This document shows, piece by piece, positions 1-5,898 of a stretch of 6,545 nt of DNA. Origin of the DNA: an uncultured Bacteroides sp. (lineage in GTDB: Bacteria; Bacteroidota; Bacteroidia; Bacteroidales; Bacteroidaceae); NCBI GenBank assembly GCA_959606905.1, contig CAUHML010000172.1:1-6545 (forward strand). Direction: 5' to 3'. The translations under genes and the position numbers were made by a program. Each line of letters begins with the position of its first letter. Position 1 is the stretch's first letter. Under the pieces are notes generated by a model. The model was not told the DNA's origin and ran no database searches. It saw only the letters and a list, made by a program, of their open reading frames with translations.

Positions 1-557
1 GTAGCGGACTATCCAAAAACAAAGAAGCCCTCTCCGCTTTAGTCCAGCAACAAGCAACCTTATTACAACCTAAAGATGTTATCAATACACCTGTTACTTT
101 GGAGTTCTTAGGGTTGAATGAACGTGCATTAGTGACGGAAAACGATTTGGAACAATCCATTCTTGACAACTTGCAACGCTTCCTATTGGAAATGGGACAT
201 GGCTTCTGCTTTGAAGCCCGGCAAAAACGCATCTTGATTGATGAAGATTATTTCTTTGCCGACCTTGTGTTCTATCATCGTATTTTGAAATGTCATGTTA
301 TTGTAGAATTGAAGATAGACAAGTTCCACCATGAGTATGCTTCGCAACTAAATATGTATCTGAACTATTTCAAAGCGGAAGTGATGCAGCCGGGTGATAA
401 TCCACCTATCGGTATTCTGCTTTGCACTGAAAAGGGAGATACATTAGTAAAGTATGCCACTGCCGGATTAGACCCAAATATCTTTGTACAGAAGTATAGG
501 ATAGAACTTCCAACAGAAGAAGAAATTAAGGAGTTCATAGCTTCCTCAAATTATTAA
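1..557 (+). CDS. YhcG/DUF1016-family PDDEXK nuclease-fold protein, C-terminal part (5' end outside window)
   Basis: The reading frame is open from the left edge (first full codon at base 3) to the TAA at 555-557, giving 184 visible residues, so this is the C-terminal part of a longer protein. Family members are usually about 330-380 residues, with an N-terminal DUF1016 helical domain that would lie off the window. The visible part begins with the linker segment GLSKNKEAL, then LEFLGL, then the nuclease fold. The PDDEXK core can be read: Asp in FADLVFYH (codon 261-263), then Glu and Lys in VIVELK (codons 306-308 and 312-314). The catalytic residues are therefore present. It shares the fold of Holliday-junction and restriction-type nucleases, but the role of this family is not settled; members are often found near restriction-modification or mobile-element genes. 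A TTG at 99 could be taken for a start, but the upstream frame matches the family, so it is internal. Confidence 0.88.
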   Translation, partial: SGLSKNKEALSALVQQQATLLQPKDVINTPVTLEFLGLNERALVTENDLEQSILDNLQRFLLEMGHGFCFEARQKRILIDEDYFFADLVFYHRILKCHVIVELKIDKFHHEYASQLNMYLNYFKAEVMQPGDNPPIGILLCTEKGDTLVKYATAGLDPNIFVQKYRIELPTEEEIKEFIASSNY

Positions 558-585
558 AACAAGACACTCTATCATAAAAGCAACA

Positions 586-624
586 CTGGCGAAAAGAAAA
601 TAGAACTCTGTTTCTTTTCGCCAG
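586..624. terminator. Perfect 14-bp hairpin between convergent genes, probable bidirectional terminator
   Basis: The arms CTGGCGAAAAGAAA (586-599) and TTTCTTTTCGCCAG (611-624) are exact reverse complements around an 11-base loop. The hairpin sits 28 bases after the stop of the nuclease gene and 88 bases beyond the stop of the convergent araC-type gene, where both transcripts should end. The run of U is partly inside the stem rather than after it. It is therefore a less than classical intrinsic terminator, and the termination role is inferred from position and symmetry. Confidence 0.65.
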
Positions 625-712
625 CATACATACTTTGCTGTCAATAGAAATAGGTTTAGTCCGTTTTGGATATATAGACAAAAGAATAAACTAAACTCAT
701 TCAACTAATCTT

Positions 713-1615
713 TTAATGTCCCTGTATCCTATATTCATTGGGCGTTTTTCCTTCCATTTTTTTGAACCAATTATTAAAGTGTTGCGGAGAAGAGAAGCCT
801 AACTCTTCTGAAATCTGATTAATAGATTTGGACTGGTCATCTAATCGCAACTTTACTATTTCCAATGTTTTGCGATGAATATGTTTCAAAGCTGAGACTC
901 CGGTCACTTTTCGGACAAGGTCGCCCAAATAATTAGCGGAAAGGCATAGCTTATCGGCACAGTATTGCACGGTAGGCAATCCTTTCTGCACAGGCAAGGA
1001 AGAAAGGAAATAATCATCAAGCAATTTTTCCATCCGAGCCAAGACATTATGATTCTCTATTGTCCGTGTCTTGAATTGCCTGTCGTAAAAGCGAACGCAA
1101 AAATCAAGAACCAACTTAATGTAGTCAGTAATCAAATATTTGCTTTGCTCATCATAATGCTGCAATTCGTTTTGTATGTGTATCAGGCAATCTACAAGAA
1201 TCAGCCTTTCCTGCTCCGTCAGGTGCAATGCTTCGTGAATGTCGTAAGAGAAATAAGAATAACGCCTCATGTTCTGTGCCAATTCAGTTCCTTGCAGCAA
1301 ATCAGGGTGGAACAGTAACGCATACCCTTTTACTTGATGATATTCACCATCTTCTTCTGAACCGACCACCTGACCGGGAGCTATGAAAACGAGTGTACCT
1401 TCTTCATAGTCGTACACGCTATGCCCATACCTTAAAGCCGTATGCTTGCTTTCTTTTAAATAAATGGCATAATACTCTGCTCTCCGATGCAAATTGATAT
1501 AACGGATAGGTGGAAGTGCTGCGAAATCCACGACATTGACCAATGGATGTAATGTTTCCGCCCCAATCATATCACAATATTGCCGTATATTCTTTATTTC
1601 TGTTATTTTCATCAT
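713..1615 (-). CDS. AraC-family transcriptional regulator
   Basis: This is a 300-residue DNA-binding regulator of the usual AraC/XylS length. The N-terminal half (about residues 35-110) looks like the cupin-type sensing domain: it has YYAIYLKESKH, then EEGTLVFIAPGQVV, then GYALLFHPDLL, a pattern common in Bacteroidota AraC regulators. A helical linker (about 130-180) follows. The C-terminal domain has two helix-turn-helix units: the first around 214-240 (YCADKLCLSANYLGDLVRKV) and the second around 265-295, with the family signature ISEELGFSSPQHFNNWFKK then GKTPNEYR. The start is the first of two adjacent ATG codons (1615 or 1612), preceded by a TAnnTTTG box about 22 bases upstream. It is divergent from the MFS/aldo-keto reductase pair across 168 bases, which makes that operon its likeliest target, and it may also regulate itself. 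Family assignment is firm; the inducer is unknown. Confidence 0.95.
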   Translation of the reverse strand: MMKITEIKNIRQYCDMIGAETLHPLVNVVDFAALPPIRYINLHRRAEYYAIYLKESKHTALRYGHSVYDYEEGTLVFIAPGQVVGSEEDGEYHQVKGYALLFHPDLLQGTELAQNMRRYSYFSYDIHEALHLTEQERLILVDCLIHIQNELQHYDEQSKYLITDYIKLVLDFCVRFYDRQFKTRTIENHNVLARMEKLLDDYFLSSLPVQKGLPTVQYCADKLCLSANYLGDLVRKVTGVSALKHIHRKTLEIVKLRLDDQSKSINQISEELGFSSPQHFNNWFKKMEGKTPNEYRIQGH

Positions 1616-1637
1616 CGTTTATTGCAAAATTCTAAAG

Positions 1638-1645
1638 CAAAGGTA
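1638..1645 (-). promoter_or_regulatory. Bacteroidota -7 promoter box (TACCTTTG) for the araC-type gene
   Basis: Read on the minus strand this is TACCTTTG, an exact match to the Bacteroides -7 consensus TAnnTTTG. It lies 22 bases upstream of the ATG at 1615. A TTGAC on the minus strand at 1656-1660 is a possible -33 element, though the spacing is shorter than the usual 19-21 bases. The predicted leader would be only about 15 bases long. Confidence 0.6.
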
Positions 1646-1657
1646 TTTATTTCCAGT

Positions 1658-1685
1658 CAATACAGGTATTGAAATACAGAATTTC
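1658..1685. promoter_or_regulatory. Overlapping palindromes in the divergent intergenic region, candidate operator
   Basis: Two adjoining inverted repeats are present. CAATAC-AG-GTATTG (1658-1671) has perfect 6-bp arms. GAAAT-ACAGA-ATTTC (1671-1685) has perfect 5-bp arms. The heptamer AATACAG also occurs twice as a direct repeat, at 1659-1665 and 1673-1679, 14 bases apart. They lie just upstream of the minus-strand promoter box, where a regulator would block or recruit polymerase. An imperfect repeat TACCGATA (1693-1700) / TATCCGTA (1714-1721) lies further toward the exporter gene. Binding by the AraC-type protein is inference. Confidence 0.4.
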
Positions 1686-1753
1686 CACCTTGTACCGATA
1701 AAATTTATAATTCTATCCGTAGTATTTGCACCGACCACAAGCCTGATACATCC

Positions 1754-1761
1754 TAATTTTG
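1754..1761 (+). promoter_or_regulatory. Bacteroidota -7 promoter box (TAATTTTG) for the exporter operon
   Basis: TAATTTTG matches TAnnTTTG exactly and lies 22 bases before the exporter ATG. The nearest upstream TTTG is at 1725-1728, leaving 25 bases between the boxes, which is longer than the usual spacing of about 20. The lack of a well-placed -33 element would suit an activator-dependent promoter. The octamer TTTGCACC occurs at both boxes (1725-1732 and 1758-1765), exactly 33 bases apart. Confidence 0.55.
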
Positions 1762-1783
1762 CACCCGAAAAAAGAATAAGAAT

Positions 1784-3094
1784 ATGGAGATAAAAAAGAA
1801 ATTCATATTGACCATTGTATTGTTAAGCTATTTGGCAACTGCCATCAATGGGGCGATAGTCATTACAGGATTGGAGAACATGGCTAAAGATTTGGATTTA
1901 AACCAATCTGTATTGTCATGGGTGCAGAATTCATATGTATTGGCTTGGGGATGTTTCATGTTATTGGGCGGGCGATTGAGTGATGCTTTCGGCAGGCGAG
2001 GTATCTTGAACCTGTCTCTTTTACTTTTTGGAATTGGTTCATTATTTGCAGGAATCGCTACATCTGCAACAATATTGATTTTCTCCCGATTTATTCAAGG
2101 CGTGGGGGCTTCTATTCTCGCACCTACTTCACTGGCTTTGATTATGGACTACTTCACTGGCGAAGAACGTATAAAAGCAATAGCGTGGTACAGTTCTATT
2201 TCTGGTTTGGGCATGTGCATAGGTTTGGTTATAGGCGGAACTTTAGCCAGTTTCTTTTCTTGGAGATATGGATTTTTTATTTATCTTCCACTTATTGTGT
2301 TCATGCTTATTGTTTCAATGAAAGTGCTTAACAAAAATAAGCAAAAACATTCCAAGGGGTATTTTGACATTTGTGGAACGATTGCTTCCGTCATAGGCAT
2401 TTTCAGCTTTGTCTATGCCGTTAATGGGGCGAGCAATATATGGCTATGGCTGATAGTTTCCTGCATTTCCCTTTTTCTGTTCATGCGGATTGAATCAAAA
2501 GCCACAGCCCCCATTATGCCTTTGCGCCTGTTCAACAAGTCCCGCACTCGTGCCAACATAGCCCGCATATTATTTGCCGGAGCTATGATGGGGTTTTATT
2601 TCTTCGTGTCTGAATATCTACAAGAGGTTTTTATGTTTTCACCCTTATGGGTGGGTATTGCGTTTTTTCCTTTAACTCTATTTACTTTTTGGGGAGCAAT
2701 AGAGGTTCCACGGGCAGTAAGACACTGGGGAAATAAAAAAACTCTGTTCGGGGGATTTGTACTGATGCTAACCGGATTTATAGGCATGCTTTATTTAAAT
2801 ACTACAAGTAGTTATTGGCTGGGAATAGGCATACCGATGATGTTGATTGGATTTGGGCAAGGATTGGTGATGAGCCCTCTTACAAATCTTGGAATACAGG
2901 AAGTACGACCTGAAGATTCAGGAGCGGCATCCGGGGTGGTCAATGCGGCACATCAGATAGGATGCTCTGTCGGGCTTTCTGTGATGGTGGCTTGTACAAC
3001 CCATACAGCAGATATGGTTGCTATTTGCCACACAGCCATGCTAATCGGCTTCATTTTCACATTATTATCGTTTATCACCATTTTTTTCAAGTAA
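1784..3094 (+). CDS. MFS exporter, DHA2 (EmrB/QacA-like) drug:proton antiporter family
   Basis: This 436-residue inner-membrane protein has about 14 hydrophobic segments (roughly 7-27, 48-65, 73-92, 96-120, 134-155, 162-180, 195-212, 217-235, 258-277, 286-306, 319-337, 344-364, 385-404, 412-434). That is the topology of the DHA2 proton-driven drug efflux family, in a compact form. Motif A is clear as [12 protein letters not shown] (62-73) between segments 2 and 3. Motif B is seen as [14 protein letters not shown] (101-114), with its conserved Arg and Gln. The [21 protein letters not shown] stretch (141-161) corresponds to the antiporter motif of segment 5, and [17 protein letters not shown] (377-393) to the conserved late motif. 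The ATG at 1784 follows an A-rich leader with no strong Shine-Dalgarno. It is followed after 23 bases by the aldo/keto reductase, so the two probably form an operon. The exported compound cannot be told from sequence. Confidence 0.94.
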   Translation: MEIKKKFILTIVLLSYLATAINGAIVITGLENMAKDLDLNQSVLSWVQNSYVLAWGCFMLLGGRLSDAFGRRGILNLSLLLFGIGSLFAGIATSATILIFSRFIQGVGASILAPTSLALIMDYFTGEERIKAIAWYSSISGLGMCIGLVIGGTLASFFSWRYGFFIYLPLIVFMLIVSMKVLNKNKQKHSKGYFDICGTIASVIGIFSFVYAVNGASNIWLWLIVSCISLFLFMRIESKATAPIMPLRLFNKSRTRANIARILFAGAMMGFYFFVSEYLQEVFMFSPLWVGIAFFPLTLFTFWGAIEVPRAVRHWGNKKTLFGGFVLMLTGFIGMLYLNTTSSYWLGIGIPMMLIGFGQGLVMSPLTNLGIQEVRPEDSGAASGVVNAAHQIGCSVGLSVMVACTTHTADMVAICHTAMLIGFIFTLLSFITIFFK

Positions 3095-3117
3095 TTACAA
3101 ATCAAATAATTAAAATT

Positions 3118-3966
3118 ATGGAGTTTACAAAATTAAACAACGGGGTTGAAATGCCTTTATTGGGATTCGGTGTCTATCAGATTGCCCCCGAAGATTGCGA
3201 AAGATGTGTTACAGATGCCCTAAAAGTCGGTTATCGACTGATTGATACAGCTGCGGCATACATGAATGAAAAAGCTGTTGGAGAAGCTATTAGGAATAGT
3301 GATATTCCACGCAAAGAACTGTTTATAACTACCAAACTTTGGATTCAAGATACTGGCTATGACAGTGCGAAACGTGCATTCTACGGTTCACTCGAACGAT
3401 TGGGATTAGACTATCTTGACCTTTACCTTATCCATAAACCGCTGGGAGATTATTATGGTGCATGGAGAGCTTTAGAAGAACTTTATGAAGATGGTAAAAT
3501 ACGTGCCATCGGGGTATGCAATTTCTTCCCTGACCGTCTTGTTGATTTGGTTCAGCATAATAGAATAGTTCCTGCCGTCAATCAAATAGAAACACATATA
3601 TTTTGGCAGCACAACGAATACCAAAAGCTAATGCAAAGCAAAGGTGTACAGCTTCAATCTTGGGGAGCATTTGTAGAAGGGAAAAACGGCTTCTTCCAAA
3701 ACGATACTCTAAAAAACATAGGAGAGAAATATGGAAAATCAATACCTCAAGTTGCCTTACGCTGGCTTATCCAAAGGGGGATTGTCTGTATTCCCAAATC
3801 CTTGCACAAGGAACGTATGCAACAGAACTTCGACATTTTCGATTTCCGGCTTTCCGATGATGACATGAACCAAATCAAGTCATTGGATAAAGACCAAACG
3901 GCTTTCTATTCCCATTATGACCCGGAAGCGGTAGAACGTTTGAATAATATCAAATTTGAGATTTAA
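3118..3966 (+). CDS. Aldo/keto reductase (NADPH-dependent)
   Basis: This 282-residue cytosolic oxidoreductase has the usual length for prokaryotic AKR proteins of the 2,5-diketo-D-gluconate reductase-like group. The full catalytic tetrad is visible: Asp43 (YRLIDTA), Tyr48 ([11 protein letters not shown]), Lys73 (FITTKLW) and His106 (LYLIHKP). The family landmarks GVCNF (132-136), VNQIETH (154-160) and the NADPH-binding IPKS (225-228), with a following Arg233, are present. It should reduce aldehydes or ketones using NADPH; the substrate is not predictable. The frame stays open upstream to 2962, but the ATG at 3118 gives the canonical N-terminus [20 protein letters not shown] and lies just after the exporter stop, whereas the longer start would overlap the exporter by 133 bases. 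Pairing with an exporter and an AraC regulator suggests joint detoxification of a carbonyl or electrophilic compound (inference). Confidence 0.95.
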   Translation: MEFTKLNNGVEMPLLGFGVYQIAPEDCERCVTDALKVGYRLIDTAAAYMNEKAVGEAIRNSDIPRKELFITTKLWIQDTGYDSAKRAFYGSLERLGLDYLDLYLIHKPLGDYYGAWRALEELYEDGKIRAIGVCNFFPDRLVDLVQHNRIVPAVNQIETHIFWQHNEYQKLMQSKGVQLQSWGAFVEGKNGFFQNDTLKNIGEKYGKSIPQVALRWLIQRGIVCIPKSLHKERMQQNFDIFDFRLSDDDMNQIKSLDKDQTAFYSHYDPEAVERLNNIKFEI

Positions 3967-3981
3967 AATACTATTGTTTGC

Positions 3982-4026
3982 AAAATCCAATCTTGACTTT
4001 TTAAGGTTAGGGTTGGATTTTATTTT
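3982..4026 (+). terminator. Intrinsic terminator of the exporter/aldo-keto reductase operon
   Basis: AAAATCCAA (3982-3990) pairs exactly with TTGGATTTT (4013-4021). The inner bases continue the stem through mixed Watson-Crick and G-U pairs, leaving a loop of about six bases. The stem runs into T-rich sequence (TTTTATTTTG). It starts 16 bases after the reductase stop and so closes the operon and separates it from the rteC-like gene. Confidence 0.75.
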
Positions 4027-4043
4027 GTGTAATTTATTGCCTA

Positions 4044-4659
4044 ATGGTTAAGAATTTATTAGAACAGAGATTTTTCCGCCTATTGTCGGAATACTCACAA
4101 TGCAAAGTTTCTGCAAATGAACTAACAGAAGCTATCAATGAATTGGCTACCCACGTAACTGATTTCAGTATTAACGAACAGGATTATAGCGTACTACTCC
4201 GCTATTTTTCTTTTGGCTTGTATCGTCTTAAATCGTATCGCACACGGTTTGAGCAAGAAAAAAATACCCTCTTTGCATCTAATTGATGAAGCGATAGAAC
4301 TTTTAAACACCGAAATACGCCTTGTTGAATGGCGCATCAAATACCCGGAACAGCTACAACAGCGCATTAATAAACAAGCTCTTTCTCCTCTTTTTCTTGC
4401 AGACAAAACAGCTCTTATCGACATCATGGAAATGATAAGCGGTCTGTTCCTCTCCAAAGACATCGTTTATCAGAACGGAAAGCCTGCCTATTTGGTGGAT
4501 TTATCCAAAGGTTTTGAATGGTTGTTTAACATCAAGATAAGCGACTGCCACCAAAAACATGAGGACGTGATAAAACGGAAGCCGGGCAAACTCACCGAAT
4601 TTCTTAATGGACTGGCAAACCTAATCAAAAATGAACATGATAAGAAAGGATATAGATAA
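4044..4659 (+). pseudogene. rteC: RteC-family conjugative-element regulator, split by a frameshift
   Basis: Two overlapping pieces in different frames make one protein. The first runs 4044-4286 (80 residues, out-of-frame tail from about residue 73). The second carries the rest to the TAA at 4657-4659. Dropping one A from the seven-A run at 4258-4264 joins FEQEK to IPSLHLIDEAIELL and gives one continuous protein of 204 residues, close to the 217 of CTnDOT RteC. In the rebuilt protein, NTEIRLVEWRIKYPEQ (88-103), the segment ADKTALIDIMEMISGLF (119-135) and LVDLSKGFEWLFN (150-162) match the conserved C-terminal RteC domain. In CTnDOT, RteC activates excision genes. The helix-turn-helix gene downstream fits a similar place. 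The shift could be a true inactivating mutation, a sequencing error, or slippage at the A run. Family call is confident; functional state is not. Confidence 0.8.
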
Positions 4660-4682
4660 TCAGCAACTTATGATTTATTTAT

Positions 4683-4704
4683 AGGGGACTCCATTAGTTC
4701 CCCT
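4683..4704 (+). terminator. GC-rich hairpin after the rteC-like gene
   Basis: AGGGGACT (4683-4690) pairs with AGTTCCCCT (4696-4704) with one bulged T around the loop CCATT. It begins 23 bases after the stop of the rteC-like frame and is followed by a T-rich stretch (GTAATTTCTTTG). It could terminate rteC. Lying 58-79 bases before the first possible helix-turn-helix start, it could instead be a protein binding site for that gene. Confidence 0.5.
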
Positions 4705-4734
4705 GTAATTTCTTTGCATCCGTTTTTAGAACTT

Positions 4735-4786
4735 TGCTTCATCAATCGATTGACAAACAAGAATGTATAATCTGAAACATGAAGCA
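4735..4786. promoter_or_regulatory. Nested palindromes upstream of and over the helix-turn-helix gene start
   Basis: TCAATCGATTGA (4742-4753) is a perfect 12-bp palindrome. It is enclosed by a second inverted repeat, TGCTTCAT (4735-4742) and ATGAAGCA (4779-4786), exact over 8 bp. Both lie in the short leader of the helix-turn-helix gene; the second ends four bases before the alternative ATG at 4790. This is the expected place for an operator used by a transfer or excision regulator, or for an RNA fold covering the start. No exact TAnnTTTG promoter box was found here. Confidence 0.4.
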
Positions 4787-5122
4787 ATTATGTATATAGA
4801 GAATAACGAATTTGGTGAATGGATGCAGAAGCTGTATGCCAAACTGGAAGAACTCTGCAAAGATGTACGGGTACTGCGCAATGCCGACAGGGTACTGCCC
4901 GAAGATGACAACCTGCTGGATAATCAGGACTTGTGTCTGCTGTTCAAAGTGAGTATCAAGACCCTGCAACGCTACCGGGCTATCGGTGCACTGCCATACT
5001 TCACAATCAGCGGAAAAGTGTATTACAAGGCTTCCGATGTCCGGGAGTTCATCAAGGAAAGGTTCAGCATTACCACGTTACGCCAGTTCGAGAAAGAACA
5101 CTGCACGAAGAAAAAGAAGTGA
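4763..5122 (+). CDS. Small helix-turn-helix protein, excisionase/MerR-like (HTH_17 type)
   Basis: This is a 119-residue DNA-binding protein. Residues 15-45 are charged and helical (FGEWMQKLYAKLEELCKDVRVLR) and may mediate dimerization. The winged helix-turn-helix follows: LLDNQDLCLLFKVSIKTLQRYR (51-72) is the helix-turn-helix, and GALPYFTISGKVYYKASDVREFIKE (75-99) is the wing with the typical 'Y-K-x-x-D-V-x-x-F' end seen in excisionase-type proteins. The tail is basic (CTKKKK). Such small proteins are common next to mobilization genes in Bacteroidales elements, where they act as excision factors or regulators. Which of these applies here is not decided. Two starts are possible: ATG at 4763, or ATG at 4790 giving 110 residues beginning MYIENNEFGEWM; neither has a clear ribosome binding site. 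It is convergent with the mobilization genes. GC content (about 50% in a counted line) is higher than in the genes to its left. Confidence 0.85.
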   Translation: MYNLKHEAIMYIENNEFGEWMQKLYAKLEELCKDVRVLRNADRVLPEDDNLLDNQDLCLLFKVSIKTLQRYRAIGALPYFTISGKVYYKASDVREFIKERFSITTLRQFEKEHCTKKKK

Positions 5123-5128
5123 ATCTGA

Positions 5129-5168
5129 AAAGCCGGAACTGTGAATGTGCTTCATCCGTCCCGGCTTT
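5129..5168. terminator. Shared hairpin between convergent genes
   Basis: AAAGCCGG (5129-5136) and CCGGCTTT (5161-5168) are exact reverse complements around a 24-base loop that contains a small secondary GAA/TTC pairing. It lies six bases after the stop of the helix-turn-helix gene and six bases beyond the stop of the convergent membrane protein gene. The stem ends in TTT or, on the other strand, in TTTTC. It probably terminates transcription from both sides, although the loop is long. Confidence 0.6.
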
Positions 5169-5174
5169 CCTCGT

Positions 5175-5894
5175 TTATGGCTTACCCAACTTATCGGCTT
5201 CTTTCTTTAACTGTTCGGCTTGCTCGTTCAACAGCCTTGCACGTTCCAGTGCTTCCGCCTGCTTTTGGATGCGGTATTCAAAATCCATCACTGAATCGGT
5301 CAGACTTCGGATAAAGCCGTTATCCCGTTGCCACTTGAACTTGTTTTCCAGCATATCAAAAATTTCCCCGTCTGCCTGTCCTTGCATCAGTAAATAGCGA
5401 TATTTCATATCGTTGTCCTGCAACTGCTGCATACGTTCAGCCAAACGGACATTCAAAAATATGGAAGCGGAACAGATAACCAGCACTGCCGAAAAAAGAA
5501 ACAATCCCGGACGAATCCAAGAAGCGACCTTGTTGTAAATCCGTTGATAGAGTGGTAAGGGTGCAGCTTCCTCTTTATCCGTCTTGCAAGAGCCCAAAGC
5601 ATCAATCATTACCTTGAAACAACGATAGGTTTCCAATACTATTTTCTTGGTGTCCTCGATATGTTTCTGCTGACCCTGCATCCTGTTCCTTATCTCGTCA
5701 AGCTGGCTTCGGATAGCCTGCAAATCCTTTTCGGGAACAGCCGGGTTGCTGTACAATTCCGACAATGCCTGTTCGATTGCGTTCAGTCTTTCAAGAGTTT
5801 CCTCCCGACTGGCTGGCATTACCTGTGCTTCCTGCTTCTCTTTCAGTTCTGTAACCATTGAGAGAAGCCCCTCTAAAATCAAATTTTCCTCCAT
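5175..5894 (-). CDS. Membrane-anchored coiled-coil protein coupled to the relaxase, putative mobilization accessory protein
   Basis: The product has 239 residues, and I do not recognise a named family. The N-terminal 100 residues are highly charged and helical, with heptad-like leucines (LERLNAIEQALSEL 35-48; LDEIRNRMQGQQKHIED 65-81). A single hydrophobic helix follows at about 130-149 (GLFLFSAVLVICSASIFLNV), then a second charged helical region with coiled-coil character near the end (QAEALERARLLNEQAEQLKK 212-231). This predicts a single-pass inner-membrane protein with a coiled coil on each side. There is no N-terminal signal peptide. The ATG at 5894 lies four bases after the relaxase stop, so the two are almost surely co-transcribed and probably translationally coupled. 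Genes of this look often follow the relaxase in Bacteroidales mobilizable elements. A role such as linking the relaxosome to the membrane or coupling protein is inference. It ends next to the shared hairpin. Confidence 0.75.
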   Translation of the reverse strand: MEENLILEGLLSMVTELKEKQEAQVMPASREETLERLNAIEQALSELYSNPAVPEKDLQAIRSQLDEIRNRMQGQQKHIEDTKKIVLETYRCFKVMIDALGSCKTDKEEAAPLPLYQRIYNKVASWIRPGLFLFSAVLVICSASIFLNVRLAERMQQLQDNDMKYRYLLMQGQADGEIFDMLENKFKWQRDNGFIRSLTDSVMDFEYRIQKQAEALERARLLNEQAEQLKKEADKLGKP

Positions 5895-5898
5895 GTAT

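Noticed and set aside
99..101. TTG as a start for the nuclease-fold gene
   Set aside because: The frame is open upstream to the window edge and the upstream residues match the family linker, so TTG is an internal Leu codon.
965..1318. Plus-strand open frame inside the AraC-type gene
   Set aside because: It is antisense to a clear full-length regulator, has no start signal and no recognisable protein features.
1536..1793. Plus-strand open frame covering the AraC-type gene start and the divergent promoter region
   Set aside because: It crosses both promoter boxes and overlaps the exporter start out of frame; there is no sign of a real protein.
2962..3117. Long upstream extension of the aldo/keto reductase frame
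   Set aside because: It would overlap the exporter gene by 133 bases, and its product has no family resemblance; the ATG at 3118 gives the canonical N-terminus.
4213..4659. The second rteC frame as an independent gene starting at 4213
   Set aside because: Its first 15 or so residues are the out-of-frame reading of the first part; the joined protein matches the family across the seven-A run.
4750..4771. TTGACA and TATAAT sigma-70-like boxes
   Set aside because: They are only 10 bases apart instead of about 17, and Bacteroidota promoters use TTTG/TAnnTTTG; the second box also lies within or just after the first possible start codon.
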